A stretch of DNA of 64,000 nt, taken from the NCBI RefSeq assembly GCF_004210375.1, contig NC_134829.1:53870107-53934106 (forward strand), in the 5' to 3' direction. The stretch comes from Tachypleus tridentatus (Eukaryota > Arthropoda > Merostomata > Xiphosura > Limulidae). Both the position numbers and the translations under genes were made by a program. Positions within the stretch are counted from its first letter, which is position 1; each line of letters starts with the position of its first letter. Under the pieces are notes generated by a model. The model made no database searches. It was not told the DNA's origin and saw nothing but the letters and a program-made list of their open reading frames with translations. Below, in pieces: positions 10,454-23,304 of the stretch.

Positions 10454-12397
10454 TCAACTGTCACAAAGTCTGTGCGATGGATGGTGCTGCATGTCATCTA
10501 CGAACTTAGAAATGTCCGGCTTGATGTTTGACGTTGAAAGACGCAAGACTGCTTCCAGATGATCATCAGTCAGCTGATTGTGAGTGTTGTTTTTGTTCAG
10601 TTTCATATGCCAGAAAGCCTGTTCGCAGCAGTACGTGCTGACAAACATGATAGTGTGGACAAGTGCATTCTCTTTTAAATTAGCAAATGTATCAGGCAAC
10701 GTTTTGTAGAAGTCAAGCAAACTGTTTTCTCGGTAAATAGCACGCAGTTCATCAGATGCCTGGAGATCAGTAAGTTCGAGCTGATATTCTGCTGACAAAT
10801 CATCCACTGACACACTGAACGGATCAGTAAAAAGTTTCATCAACAATCTGCATTGGTCAAAGTCATGAAACCGTGAGTTGAAGGATTGAATCAAGGTATC
10901 TAGCTTCCCAACACAAACTTGTGTGTCAATGTCCTGATTCTTCTGTAGCTGTGACTGAAAAGTGGGAAAGTGCACGAAGTTGCCTGATGCTGCTTGCTGC
11001 TGGAACAACTGCAACTTTGTCCTGAAAGCTGAGACGTGATTTGCAAGCTGACAGACAAGCTGATTTTTGCCTTGCAACTTCAAATTTAGATCATTCAAGT
11101 GTTGTGTCATGTCGACCAGAAAGGTAAAATCAGCTTGCCATGCTGGATCAGTCATGGAAATCACTTCTGTCTTTTTGTTCTTGCTTCTGAGGAATTCTAT
11201 CACCTCATCAATCAACTCCCAGAATCTTCTGAGCATCTTCCCTCTACTCAGCCAGCGTACTTCACAGTGATACACGAGGTCACCATAGTCTGAATCAATT
11301 TCTTCAAGAAAACATCGAAACTGACGGTGATTGAGCTCTCGTGATTTGATGAAATTAATGGTTTTCGTCACTAATGCCATCAGTGCCTGAAAACCAAGTT
11401 ATTTACTGCACAGGTTCTGTTGGTGAATAATACAGTGCAACTTCACCAACTGTCTGTTCTGCTTTCCTCGATGCTTCATCAACAGTGCTACCAGCCTGCT
11501 ACTTTCTCCAGTCATGGCTGGTGCTCCATCAGTTGTCACACTTACCAGTTTCGTGAAATCCAATGAAACACTATACACAGTCGTACTGTCTTCTCGAATA
11601 GAGCAGACCCAGTTGTCTGACCCTTCATGGAATTCATGCCAATTAGTTCCTCTGTGATATCAAATTATGACGACACACCACGAACAAAAACTAGTAGCTG
11701 TGCTGTTGAACTGATGTCAGTCGACTCGTCTGCTGCCACAGAGAAGTAGACAAAGTTGGCTGATTTATTTGTAAGCTGCCTTGTCACGTCTGCTGAGAGG
11801 TGTGAAATTCTTCGTTGAACTGTCATACGATTCAAAGCCACCATCTGTAGCTTGTGAACTGCTTCCGGACACAACTTTTCCAATGCAGTAATCATACATT
11901 GCTTGACAAAATCACCATCAGTAAACGGTCGGCCAGATTTTGCTATCATAACGAAATATCGTAACTGACCTCACATGCTACACCTAAATCTGCTGACCAC
12001 TTTGAGAAAACGTTCTGCTGGTGATTCAGCGACCGCCGCAGAGATTGAATTCGAGCTGTTCGTTCATCACCGTGTGTTTGTGTTTTTCTTATAGCAAAGC
12101 CACATAGGCTATCTGTTGAGCCCACCGAGGGGAATCGAACCCCTGATTTTAGCGTTGTAAATCCGTAGACATACCGCTGTACTAGTGGGGGCGTTCATCA
12201 CCGACAACGTTGTGTAAATCTTTATGCTTCGACTCATAATGACGCTTTATATTAGATACGTTCGCCACTGCTACTGTCGAATGACACAGCAAACAAATCA
12301 CGTTCTTCTGTTATTGAACAAAACAGTATTGCGCAGTCCAATCATCATGAAACTGCCAGTTTTTGTTGTCACCTTTTCTTTTACGATTAGCTGCCAT
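10454..12397 (-). pseudogene. hAT transposase with BED-type zinc finger, degraded
   Basis: Minus strand, in order. A start near 12397 (MAANRKRK) leads into a BED-like finger (CLLC ... HYESKH) with a stop inside it. Then SINE-2 interrupts at 12073-12191. The N-terminal catalytic part follows (11665-11949; YFSVAADESTD carries the first Asp). The second Asp region TTDGAPAMTG is near 11530 and HCIIHQQNLC near 11430, with a stop after it. A long open tail at 10454-11380 ends in the dimerisation region (CEQAFWHMKLNKN ... LTDDHLEAVLRL). The layout matches the ZBED / GTF2IRD2-like branch of hAT transposases. Stops, frame changes and the SINE make it non-functional. Confidence 0.92.
12073..12191 (-). 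mobile_element. SINE-2 copy inside the hAT transposase
   Basis: A 119-bp reverse-oriented element with B-box complement gaatcgaacccc and tail cttatagcaaagccac. It is bracketed by the perfect 12-bp duplication cgttcatcaccg (12061-12072, 12192-12203). It postdates the hAT element and splits its reading frame between the zinc finger and the catalytic domain. Confidence 0.95.
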
Positions 12398-12710
12398 TTT
12401 TGTTACGAAATAATATCAAAATGAGGCTCGTAAGTAAATCTGGAAGAACAATTGAAACACGTGAGATTTCGTAATTACGGAAATATTACATCATTGTGCC
12501 AGTGATTAAATGCATCAACGAAAATTTCTTATTAAATTTTCTTTATTGCTCAACACAAATATGGAACCATCCAGTATCTAGTGTAATGAATATTCTTCTA
12601 TAGCGCTTAATCTTCGCACAGGCTCGAACATTTTATGTTTCACTTTCCCGTTGGACATCGCGGGCCAGATTTGGCCCGCAGACCGGACTTTGCGCTCCAC
12701 TGCTTTATAA

Positions 12711-14103
12711 CTTTATTTAATATTTAGACCCTATAACTGGTTATTATGTCACAGAATTATTACAAAAATACGAAATTGTAGTTATAAACACCATGTTTGT
12801 TTTGTCATTACTTTCTTTAAAATGCTAATTAAGCTACCTTACACGTGGTTTTTGTTTGTAGATTATTTGCGTAAAATGTTAATAAAATAACCCATTATTT
12901 GTTACAATCGTGTAAAAACGAACGTTAATAACATTCGTAAAGCGTTGAGTCCTTGTGACAAATAATGGTTACTGAAGGCTTGTGTACTTAAGTTTTTATA
13001 ATAAAATTATCCGTTGCATAGTAATTATTAACATAGACTATTGAATTAGGTAATATAACATGAAAACGATAATGAAACGTTCACAATAAACCATGGATTC
13101 CATCCCATATTAAACACGTACAATATTAACCATTTAAAACTAGAGTCATAACTTATTTGAAAATATTTTAAAAATAACGTTTCCAGTTTGCATAAACTTC
13201 TAGTAGAATATAATTTGTAAACTTGAGGTTTATACAAAATAATAAAGCTTGTTAATCTTCGAAACGTAGAATTATTTCAAACGGTTAAACCTAAATCAAT
13301 CTTCACTCTCCGTAGCACAGAATTATTTTTTACCAATTAAGCCTAAATCAACCACTATATAAACGGAGCTCAACATTTTTATTGAAAATTAATTAAGTTC
13401 TTCAAATAGAAAATATATTGTTTATTTGTATTGTGCGCAAGGAAATGCGAAATTGTCTGTTGGCTAAAATATTTTCTAATAATTATTACTTGTCTTTTAC
13501 ATTTCTTTCGATACAATCCCTGCTTGATTAATTAAAATAATTAGAAGTTGGAGAGATTCAAGATGGATTTAGGCCTATTTATAAACAAAGTGTCACTATC
13601 TTGAATGTAATCTCAGAAGTAAGGTTTAAAGAGAACACGGACATCAAGTGATGCTAAAAACAATGAAACGATAGACGTTTCCATATCTTAATCAACTGGT
13701 TTACACTTTTCCTTATTGTTATTATCCTTTGCTTTGTCTCATAACCCTGTTTTTCTTATTTTTCACTATCATACTTTGAAACTCAAACCCAGTTTAGAAA
13801 CACTTCCTGACGATATGATAAAGATACTCCTATTCCAATTTGTAAGAAACCTGACTATCTCGCCTCAGGAAGACACTTTACAAAATTATCTACTTTCATT
13901 GAGTGTAATCGGATTATTTTACTCTTTTTACTGAAACAAACATTTTGCTATTGTAGTTAACACAGGCTTTATTGAAAAGGGTGCTAAGGGTGTGGTTGTT
14001 TAACGAAACAAAAGTTCTTCACAAAACAACAGTTTTTCACGTTTCGCACGTGACTTTCATGTGAAAATTGCATTCATCAAAACGAACACCATTCAGTTTT
14101 TGT
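12711..14103. other. AT-rich intergenic DNA
   Basis: About 1.4 kb without recognised genes or elements. A TATATAAA-like string near 13355 and short open frames (such as 13716-13934) are not supported by other evidence. Confidence 0.5.
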
Positions 14104-14745
14104 TTATTCTACATCATTCTTGTTTGGTCTGGACTATAAGTCTTTATTCTACATCATTCTTGTTTGGTCTGGACTATAAATCTTTATTCTACATCATTCT
14201 TGTTTCGTCTGGACTATAAATCTTTATTCTACATCATTCTTGTTTGGTCTGGACTATAAATCTTTATTCTACATCATTCTTGTTTCGTCTGGACTATAAA
14301 TCTTTATTCTACATCATTCTTGTTTCGTCTGGACTATAAATCTTTATTCTACATCATTCTTGTTTGGTCTGGACTATAAATCTTTATTCTACATCATTCT
14401 TGTTTGGTCTGGACTATAAATCTTTATTCTACATCATTCTTGTTTCGTCTGGACTATAAATCTTTATTCTACATCATTCTTGTTTCGTCTGGACTATAAA
14501 TCTTTATTCTACATCATTCTTGTTTCGTCTGAACTATAAATCTTTATTCTACGTCATTCTTGTTTCGTCTGGACTATAAATCTTTATTCTACATCATTCT
14601 TGTTTCGTCTGGACTATAAATCTTTATTCTACATCATTCTTGTTTCGTCTGGACTATAAATCTTTATTCTACATCATTCTTGTTTCGTCTGGACTATAAA
14701 TCTTTATTCTACATCATTCTTATTTCGTCTGGACTATAAATCTGG
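14104..14745. repeat. 40-bp minisatellite, about 16 copies
   Basis: Units of exactly 40 bp (tctttattctacatcattct plus tgtttcgtctggactataaa). The main variant is cgtct versus ggtct in the second half. Very homogeneous. Confidence 0.97.
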
Positions 14746-14867
14746 TTTAGTGAGGAGTAAAAATGGCGGCGACATAAAAATATTATAACGAGTTTTTCTT
14801 ATTCTGTACTAACTTAACTTTCTTTTTAATTATGTCTAAAACAGTGTTCCCCTGGTGGACGTCCTCT

Positions 14868-14970
14868 GCTGGGACAGCGAAAAGTTTACTGAGTTACAAC
14901 TCTAAAATTATGGACTCTATTCCCCTCGGTGGACACAGAAGGTAACCCAATGTGGCTACAAACAGGCAAG
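14868..14970 (+). mobile_element. SINE-2 copy, degraded
   Basis: ctgctgggacagcgaaaagt, then attcccctcggtggacaca and aatgtggcta, match the plus strand of the SINE-2 subtype seen at 40125. Edges are uncertain. Two further cccctggtggac strings flank it (14848 and 14980). Confidence 0.65.
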
Positions 14971-15561
14971 CAAACACGCCCCTGGTGGACAAGATAAGGG
15001 AAAAGTGACTGGGAGACATCATCTTCTATATGCTAAAGATTAGGGTTAACGGTAAACTATCTCATATCTTTAAATTTGTTCATTATGTTAGATTTCAGTG
15101 TTTCTCCGGGTGGGGTTAAAGGTCAGTGTATTTGCTTTATGTATTTACTATTTGCTAATAAGTAACGTTGGATAACTTCTAGGCTCAATGCTAAATATAT
15201 CGATTTCTATTTAAATAACAATGTTGAACGTTTTACAAAGAAATTTGTGAGCAACACATAATAATTTTGCTTCTAACCTGCCTTAAGAATAAAAAGTATT
15301 TCAGCAGATTTCAGTATCTTTTCCAGTTTTTGTGTAACAAAAATATTTTTAAAATTTGTAATATAACACCTCTAACGGTTTAATAACTTAGACGTATTTG
15401 TTTTTTGTTTTGTTTTTTCATTGTACTGGGCTTGTAGTATTATGTTATTTATATACAAATAAATTACCTTATTGTATATTAAAAATTAATATTTTAACTT
15501 AATTTATATAGTGTATTTCCATATATATTTTACGGGTCATCTCAATATCTACTCTTTTCTT
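14971..15561. other. AT-rich intergenic DNA
   Basis: No gene or repeat recognised. Confidence 0.5.
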
Positions 15562-15570
15562 TTTTCAGGA

Positions 15571-15841
15571 TAGATTGTTTATTGTTTATGAATTTCACAC
15601 AAAGCTACACGAGAGTTATCTGCGCTAGCCGTGCCTAATTTAGCAGTGTGAGAAGGCAGATAATCATTACCACCTACCACCAACTCTTGAGCTACTCTTT
15701 TACCAATGAAGAGTGGGATTGACCGTCACTTTTTAACGTCCCCACAGCTGGTAGGGCGAGCTTGTTTGGAGCGACGGGGATTAAAACCCTTGACTCTCAA
15801 ATTACGAGTCGAATGCCTTAACCACCTGACCATGAGGGCCG
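15571..15841 (-). mobile_element. SINE-1 copy with target duplication
   Basis: Full-length reverse copy flanked by ttttcagga at 15562-15570 and 15842-15850. The tRNA head reads ggattaaaaccc at the B-box complement, a diverged form. Confidence 0.92.
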
Positions 15842-16144
15842 TTTTCAGGACAGAAACCTGATCTATGATCTTCCATTGACAATAACGAAGTTTCGTCGAG
15901 TTTTGTTCTTATATATAATACAATTAAGTTTCTGTCTTCATAAATATCGTGTTTCGTTTCATTGGATTATCATTTCTAAAATCTGTGACGTAAATATTTA
16001 GGTTACTTTACCTTCACCAATTTTCTTAATAATTTATTAAAATGAATTTATTTTTTTTACGTGCGAATATCCTGAATAAATATTTTCATTGTCGGCCATG
16101 ATGTATCACCATCATTAACAAAATTCATGTGTTATAGTTTAGTA

Positions 16145-16260
16145 TGTTTTTCTTATACCGAAGCTATATAGCGCTAATTGTTGTACCCACCGAGGGATAT
16201 CGATCCCCTGATTTTAGAGTTGTAAATTCGAAGATTTACCACTATCCCAGCAGGGGGCAC
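16145..16260 (-). mobile_element. SINE-2 copy
   Basis: tttttcttataccgaagcta ... ccaccgagggatatcgatcccctg ends in cagcaggggg. Reverse orientation, diverged. Confidence 0.82.
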
Positions 16261-16494
16261 TATAGTACAGTTAACTACCTTTTTTTTTTATTCACTAGAT
16301 ATTAAATAAAACAATATTATCCAACGTTTTAAAATCGAAAATTTGCATATTTATACCTAAACTAGTTACAGCTTAATTGTGAAACACATGGAAATATTTA
16401 TAGAGATTTTGGTATATTTTCATAAACCTACGCTCAAATGTGCTTCAATATATTAACCTTGCGCTAACTTAAAGTAAGCTATCTTATAATCTAA

Positions 16495-16709
16495 GTAGGC
16501 GTCGCGCTAAACATGCTCGCCCTCCCAGCCGTGGAGGTGTATAATGTGACGGTCAATCCCACTATTCGTTGGTAAAAGAGTAGCCCAAGAGTTGGCGGTG
16601 GGTGGTTATGACTAGCTGCCTTCCCTCTAGTCTTACACTGCTAAATTAGGGACGGCTAGCACAGATAGCCCTCGAGTAGCTTTGTGCGAAATTTCCAAAC
16701 AAACAAACA
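16495..16709 (+). mobile_element. 5'-truncated SINE-1 copy
   Basis: It starts within the head (cgtcgcgctaaacatgctcg), lacks the A and B boxes, and ends with caaacaaacaaacaa. The 9-bp duplication ataatctaa (16486-16494, 16710-16718) shows that the truncation happened at insertion, as in LINE-driven retrotransposition. Confidence 0.9.
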
Positions 16710-16978
16710 ATAATCTAAATAGAATTACCTACTTAAGTTTCCTTGTTCTTCAAAGTTTCAGTATTTACATTATTACGTGGTGTAGTGATACTGTTAATAT
16801 ATTAAGTTTTATAATAATTTTTTATGCTGATTTGTTGCTACTTTCGTTCCAATTTTAAAATAAACGCTGCTTATATCACATTTCAAAATTTTGAAGTTAA
16901 TTTTTGTTTGGTTTTGTACAGTAAGTTCAAAACACACGTTATTGGTTTAGACTAGTACGTTCTTCACACAGTTTAAAA

Positions 16979-17253
16979 GGGCTCGACAGGGCCAGGTGTT
17001 TAAGGCACTCGACTCGTAAACCAAGGGTCCTGAGTTCGAATCTCTGTCACAACATACATGCTCGCCCTTTCAGCCATGGAGGCATTATAATGTTACAGTC
17101 AATCCCACCGTTCGTTGGTAAATGAGTGGCCCAAAAGTTAGCGGTGGTAGTGATGACTAGCTGCCTTTCCTCTAGTCTTACACTGCTAAATTAGGGACGG
17201 TTAGCGAAAATAGACCTCGAGTAGTTTTGCGCGAAATTAAAAACAAACAACAA
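16979..17253 (+). mobile_element. SINE-1 copy
   Basis: Full-length plus copy: A box gccaggtgtttaaggcactc, B box gagttcgaatctc, normal body, tail gcgcgaaattaaaaacaaac. Confidence 0.9.
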
Positions 17254-17375
17254 CTTTTCCATAACATTTCGTTATTGGTGATAGCTAAATAATGTTTCAT
17301 AAAATATTTGCAAAATGCGTGAAAGTAAAAATATTTAACGCATTGTATGGTTGACTTCATTTGAAAATTTACTAA

Positions 17376-17408
17376 ACTTTGCGCGAAATTCAAAACAAAC
17401 AAACAAAC
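17376..17408 (+). mobile_element. SINE-1 tail fragment
   Basis: Only the last ~33 bases of SINE-1 (ctttgcgcgaaattcaaaac plus CAAA repeats) are present, 120 bp downstream of a complete copy. Either an extreme 5' truncation or a deletion remnant. Confidence 0.7.
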
Positions 17409-17589
17409 CAATTTAAAAGATACCGTCTATGTAAGGAATTTAACTTTTGTTCATCACAAATTTAAGTACACAAAACACTACTTACAGTTTATGTACAACT
17501 GAAATGTTTATGAAATATCAATTAGAGAATAAGTGAAATCAGAATATTTATGTTGAAGTTTTAAAATCGTTCATTGTTTAGAGTTATAT

Positions 17590-18130
17590 GTGTATGTACA
17601 GGTGCTTTTATCTAGCTATGTTTATATGTTTACACGCAGTACTGTTATCTAGCTATGTTTATATGTTTGCACACACTGTTATCTAGCTATGTTTATATGT
17701 TCACACACAGTACTGTTATCTAGCTATATTTATATATGTATACTCAGGTAATATTATGATGCTATTTTTATATGTGTATATGCACGGGAATTGGTATCTA
17801 GCTATCTTTATATGTGTATACACAGGTACTGTTATCTATCTACGTTTATATGTGTATACACAGGTACTGTTATCTATCTACGTTTATATGTGTATACAGA
17901 GGTACTGTTTTCTATCAACGTTTATATGTGTATACAGAGGTACTGTTATCCTGCTATGTTTATATGTGTACACACAGGTACTGTTATCTAGCTATGTTTA
18001 TACGTGTATAGAAACATACTGTTATCTTGCTATGTTGACATATGTGTATACACACGTACTGTTATCTTGCTGTATATACACACATACTGTTATCCTGCTA
18101 TGTATACACACGTACTGTTATTCTGCTATC
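17590..18130. repeat. 38-bp minisatellite, about 14 variable copies
   Basis: Units of about 38 bp (ggtactgttatct plus agctatgtttatatgtgtat), with length variation at both ends. Overlapping open frames across it are repeat artefacts. It directly abuts the next array. Confidence 0.93.
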
Positions 18131-18134
18131 ATTT

Positions 18135-19985
18135 TCATGTATGGGTATTAATGTCCCATACATCATGTTTATGTATGGGTATTAATGTCCCATACATCAT
18201 GTTCATGTAAGGGTATTAATGTCCCATACATCATGTTCATGTATGGGTATTAATGTCTCATACATCATGTTCATGTATGGGTATTAATGTCCCATACATC
18301 ATGTTCATGTATGGGTATTAATGTCCCATACATCATGTTCATGTATGGATATTAATGTCCCATAGATCATGTTCATGTATGGATATTAATGTCCCATAGA
18401 TCATGTTCATGTATGGATATTAATGTCTCATACATCATGTTCATGTAAGGGTATTAATGTCTCATACATCATGTTCATGTAAGGGTATTAATGTCTCATA
18501 CATCATGTTCATGTAAGGGTATTAATGTCTCATACATCATGTTCATGTAAGGGTATTAATGTCCCATACATCATGTTCATGTATGGGTATTAATGTCTCA
18601 TACATCATGTTCATGTAAGGGTATTAATGTCTCATACATCATGTTCATGTAAGGGTATTAATGTCTCATAGATCATGTTCATGTATAGATATTAATGTCC
18701 CATACATCATGTTCATGTATGGATATTAATGTCTCATACATCATGTTCATGTATGGGTATTAATGTCCCATACATCATGTTCATGTAAGGGTATTAATGT
18801 CTCATACATCATGTTCATGTAAGGGTATTAATGTCTCATACATCATGTTCATGTAAGGGTATTAATGTCTCATACATCATGTTCATGTAAGGGTATTAAT
18901 GTCTCATACATCATGTTCATGTAAGGGTATTAATGTCTCATACATCATGTTCATGTAAGGGTATTAATGTCTCATACATCATGTTCATGTAAGGGTATTA
19001 ATGTTCCATACATCACGTTCATGTAAGGGTATTAATGTCTCATACATCATGTTCATGTAAGGGTATTAATGTCTCATACATCATGTTCATGTAAGGGTAT
19101 TAATGTCTCATAGATCATGTTCATGTATAGGTATTAATGTCCCATACATCATGTTCATGTATGGATATTAATGTCTCATACATCATGTTCATGTATGGGT
19201 ATTAATGTCCCATACATCATGTTCATATAAGGGTATTAATGTCTCATACATCATGTTCATGTAAGGGTATTAATGTCTCATACATCATGTTCATGTAAGG
19301 GTATTAATGTCCCATACATCATGTTCATGTAAGGGTATTAATGTCTCATACATCATGTTCATGTAAGGGTATTAATGTCTCATACATCATGTTCATGTAA
19401 GGGTATTAATGTCTCATACATCATGTTCATGTAAGGGTATTAATGTCCCATACATCATGTTCATGTAAGGGTATTAATGTCTCATACATCATGTTCATGT
19501 AAGGGTATTAATGTCTCATACATAATGTTCATGTATGGGTATTAATGTCTCATACATCATGTTCATGTAAGGGTATTAATGTCTCATACATCATGTTCAT
19601 GTATGGGTATTAATGTCTCATACATCATGTTCATGTAAGGGTATTAATGTCTCATACATCATGTTCATGTAAGGGTATTAATGTCTCATACATCATGTTC
19701 ATGTAAGGGTATTAATGTCCCATACATCATGTTCATGTATGGATATTAATGTCTCATACATCATGTTCATGTAAGGGTATTAATGTCCCATACATCATGT
19801 TCATGTAAGGGTATTAATGTCCCATACATCATGTTCATGTATGGGTATTAATGTCTCATACATCATGTTCATGTAAGGGTATTAATGTCCCATACATCAT
19901 GTTCATGTATGGGTATTAATGTCTCATACATCATGTTCATGTAAGGGTATTAATGTCTCATACAGCATGTTCATGTATAGGTAGT
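18135..19985. repeat. 34-bp minisatellite, about 54 copies, hairpin-forming unit
   Basis: Units of 34 bp containing gtatgggtattaatgtccca. The atgtatggg and cccatacat halves are inverted copies around tattaatgt, so each strand can form a short hairpin. Many units carry the variant pair gtaaggg/ctcatac, which breaks this pairing. Confidence 0.97.
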
Positions 19986-20138
19986 TTTAATGTTTTCAAC
20001 CTCTGTTCTGTTATAATCTGTTTTAATGCCAAAACATCTCACTTTATACTTAACATGTTTCTATAAGGAGTGTATAACGTAATTTTAACGGATTCCTGTA
20101 TATTCGAAATATTTTCTACATAACATTATACGTATTTA

Positions 20139-20235
20139 ACAACGTAAAGGTTTTAGTTAAGTCACTTGTAACAACGTAAAGGTTTTAGTTAGGTCACTTG
20201 TAACAACGTAAAGGTTTTAGTTAAGTCACTTGAGA
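20139..20235. repeat. 32-bp tandem repeat, 3 copies
   Basis: Three units of aacaacgtaaaggttttagt plus aagtcacttgt. Confidence 0.9.
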
Positions 20236-20434
20236 ATGTAAAAGCCAGAATTCAAGAAAACAGCCTAGAGAAAGTCACGTCCATCATTTGGGGGTATGGG
20301 TGCGTTATACAAGTGAGGATCACATTTCCATTAAAATACTCCAATACTTGAAGTTGGATGCGGTTGACTAGATATCTTTACTCTGTAACTTTCTAAAACA
20401 AAAAGACGGTTGGTGTAGGAATCTAAAATATGTT
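20236..20434. other. Unassigned spacer between repeats
   Basis: No gene or repeat recognised. Confidence 0.5.
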
Positions 20435-20560
20435 CGCCCACTGAAAAAAAGAGGTAAATCTACAGACTGACAACGCTAAAAACAGGGGTTCGATTCTTCT
20501 CAGTGGACAAACGATATAGCCAGATGCGGCTTTAATATAAGAAAACACACGCGCTCGTGC
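20435..20560 (+). mobile_element. SINE-2 copy
   Basis: gcccactgaaaaaaagaggt, then ggggttcgattcttctcagt (B box) and tataagaaaacacac at the end. Plus orientation, diverged head. Confidence 0.8.
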
Positions 20561-20674
20561 GAGTCCTAAATAAACAAATAAACTGCTTGACAATGAGTTC
20601 TACAGGACAAATTTCAAATCATAGTATCACACTTGATAAACGACGTACATGAGGACTGTCTCACAAAAATACTC

Positions 20675-22000
20675 TACAAACTATAAACATAACAGTCGAT
20701 GGAACATCTATGTGAGGACAGGTTTGTAACAATAGAGGACAAAATACAAACTATAAACATAATACTTGATGGAGATGTGCGTGAGGACAGGTTCATGATA
20801 TTATAGAACAAAATACAAACTATAAACATAATACTTGATGGAGATGTGCGTGAGGACAGGTTCATGATATTATAGAACAAAATACAAACTATAAACATAA
20901 TACTTGATGGAGATGTGCGTGAGGATAGGTTCATGATATTATAGAACAAAATACAAACTATAAACATAATACTTGATGGAGATGTGCGTGAGGACAGGTT
21001 CATGATATTATAGAACAAAATACAAACTATAAACATAATACTTGATGGAGATGTGCGTGAGGACAGGTTCATGATATTATAGAACAAAATACAAACTATA
21101 AACATAATACTTGATGGAGATGTGCGTGAGGACAGGTTCATGATATTATAGAACAAAATACAAACTATAAACATAATACTTGATGGAGATGTGCGTGAGG
21201 ACAGGTTCATGATATTATAGAACAAAATACAAACTATAAACATAATACTTGATGGAGATGTGCGTGAGGACAGGTTCATGATATTATAGAACAAAATACA
21301 AACTATAAACATAATACTTGATGGAGATGTGCGTGAGGACAGGTTCATGATATTATAGAACAAACTATAAACATAATACTTGATGGAGATGTGCGTGAGG
21401 ACAGGTTCATGATATTATAGAACAAAATACAAACTATAAACATAATACTTGATGGAGATGTGCGTGAGGACAGGTTCATGATATTATAGAACAAAATACA
21501 AACTATAAACATAATACTTGATGGAGATGTGCGTGAGGACAGGTTCATGATATTATAGAACAAAATACAAACTATAAACATAATATTTGATGGAGATGTG
21601 CGTGAGGACAGGTTCATGATATTATAGAACAAAATACAAACTATAAACATAATACTTGATGGAGATGTGCGTGAGGACAGGTTCATAATATTATAGAACA
21701 AAATACAAACTATAAACATAATACTTGATGGAGATGTGCGTGAGGACAGGTTCATGATATTATAGAACAAAATACAAACTATAAACATAATACTTGATGG
21801 AGATGTGCGTGAGGACAGGTTCATGATATTATAGAACAAAATACAAACTATAAACATAATACTTGATGGAGATGTGCGTGAGGACAGGTTCATAATATTA
21901 TAGAACAAAATACAAACTATAAACATATCACTTGATGGAAAATTTATGTGAGGACAGGTTTGCGACATTACAGTACAAAATACAAACCATATGTATGACA
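20675..22000. repeat. 69-bp minisatellite, about 19 copies
   Basis: Unit of 69 bp (acttgatggagatgtgcgtg, aggacaggttcatgatatta, then tagaacaaaatacaaac). Copies in the centre are almost identical and edge copies diverge. A unit near 21360 lacks 8 bp. Because 69 is a multiple of three, the minus strand shows two long open frames (20674-21363 and 21345-22001) with a 23-residue period; nothing else suggests coding. Confidence 0.97.
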
Positions 22001-22207
22001 CTTGATAAAAGATGTGTAGAAGGATAGGTTCATAACACTGTTATTTTAACCTGATATCTGTTTTAATGTTTAAAGTGTTTAAATTAGACTTCTTTTGTTT
22101 ATTGAAATTCACGTTTTCATGAGGCAGAGAATTTAACAAATAAATGAATAACCATCTAACCCACTAACATGTAACTATGTAATTACGTGAAACATTAATC
22201 AGTGATG

Positions 22208-22350
22208 TCGAGAAACCCACTTGTTGAGAAATTTATATGCTAAAACGACTCGTTTGGGTTGAGAAAATATTTTACATAGAAGAGCGAACAACGTTTCGAC
22301 CTTCTATGTAAAATATTTTCTCAACCCAAACGAGCCGTTTTTGCATATAA
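22208..22350 (-). mobile_element. Penelope-like terminal fold-back remnant
   Basis: Starts with gatgtcgagaaacccacttg, the reverse complement of the PLE-1 3' tail. It runs through the terminal repeat to cgtttcgaccttc and then turns back as tatgtaaaatattttctcaa. The result is a ~45-bp inverted repeat with a very short loop. No coding part remains. Confidence 0.85.
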
Positions 22351-23304
22351 AAAAGCAAAATACATGACAATTTCAAAAAACCTCAAACATTTTATTGTAG
22401 GATGTCCGATAATATTTGAACTGTAATAAAACCACGAGTCTTAGAATACCTAGAAGAATGTTTTTTTTTATCTCATCCATTGTTCTTCACTGAACCCCTC
22501 ACTCCTTTAAATTGTTAATGAGTCTTTGAAAACTACAGAAATATAAAAAACACAAAGACTTCTCCACTTTTAAACTGATAGGCTACGGGGAAAGATATCA
22601 GCCATCAATAATAACCGTTAACACTTTGTTAACTCCTGTCCGACCCATTAGTGTGATTCGAGGAACACTTTTACAGCGCACTACGGAACACTACGTTAGA
22701 GCGGAACACGTTTTTTTGTGTTTTTTGGCACTAGATTCATACTCTAACACGGTAACCGTTGTTTCACATTGAGCTCTGGTTGTTATTTACTATAGCGAAC
22801 GAATGCATACTTTACGATTTAAATTAATTTTACAGAAGTAGTGCCGTGAAAAATTAAAAGTTAAAATAATAATAAAGTAGGTGTGAGTGCTGTGCAGATT
22901 AGTTATTGATGAGTTATATTTGTATTTACGGCAACACTATGAACACTATCCAATAGCTCAGAAGAATACAATCCAATAAGAGGCACCCTACCTACCTCCA
23001 TCCACGCTTTGGGAATGAAAATCACCCCCTATGATGTATCCACATGTTAATGTGCAAGGAATATTTTGTAATATCGCACAGAGTTGTCACCTCTAAACTT
23101 CGTAACTCATAACTCCACTTCGTGGTCGTCTGTTATTGTAATAAAAATTATAAAACAATTATGAAACGTTCATGAAACTCTCGCATGGTTGATTTTCAAA
23201 AATGACGTATTAAACAAGTGGTGTGAATATTTAAAAATAGGTTGGGAACATTGTTATGATTATAATTCGAAATATTTTATTGTACATTTCATTACTACTA
23301 AAAG
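22351..23304. other. Unassigned intergenic DNA
   Basis: No gene or recognisable element in about 950 bp. Confidence 0.5.

Larger units (their letters stand above)
10265..12702 (-). mobile_element. hAT DNA transposon, both ends present
   Basis: The left end begins cagttgtgcagaacttt; the right end, as reverse complement, begins cagtggagcgcaaagtc. Both show the CAGNG-type hAT terminus. An exact 8-bp duplication, ctttataa (10257-10264 and 12703-12710), is the hallmark length for hAT. The 2.4-kb element encloses a minus-strand transposase relic and a later SINE-2 insertion. Confidence 0.92.

Noticed and set aside
17756-18151. 131-codon frame rich in Tyr/Cys
   Set aside because: Lies wholly in the 38-bp minisatellite; overlapping frames of similar length exist at the same place.
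20674-22001. Two minus frames of 229 and 218 codons with a 23-residue hydrophobic repeat
   Set aside because: The 69-bp minisatellite gives a period of 23 codons; an 8-bp loss in one unit breaks the frame, showing no coding constraint.
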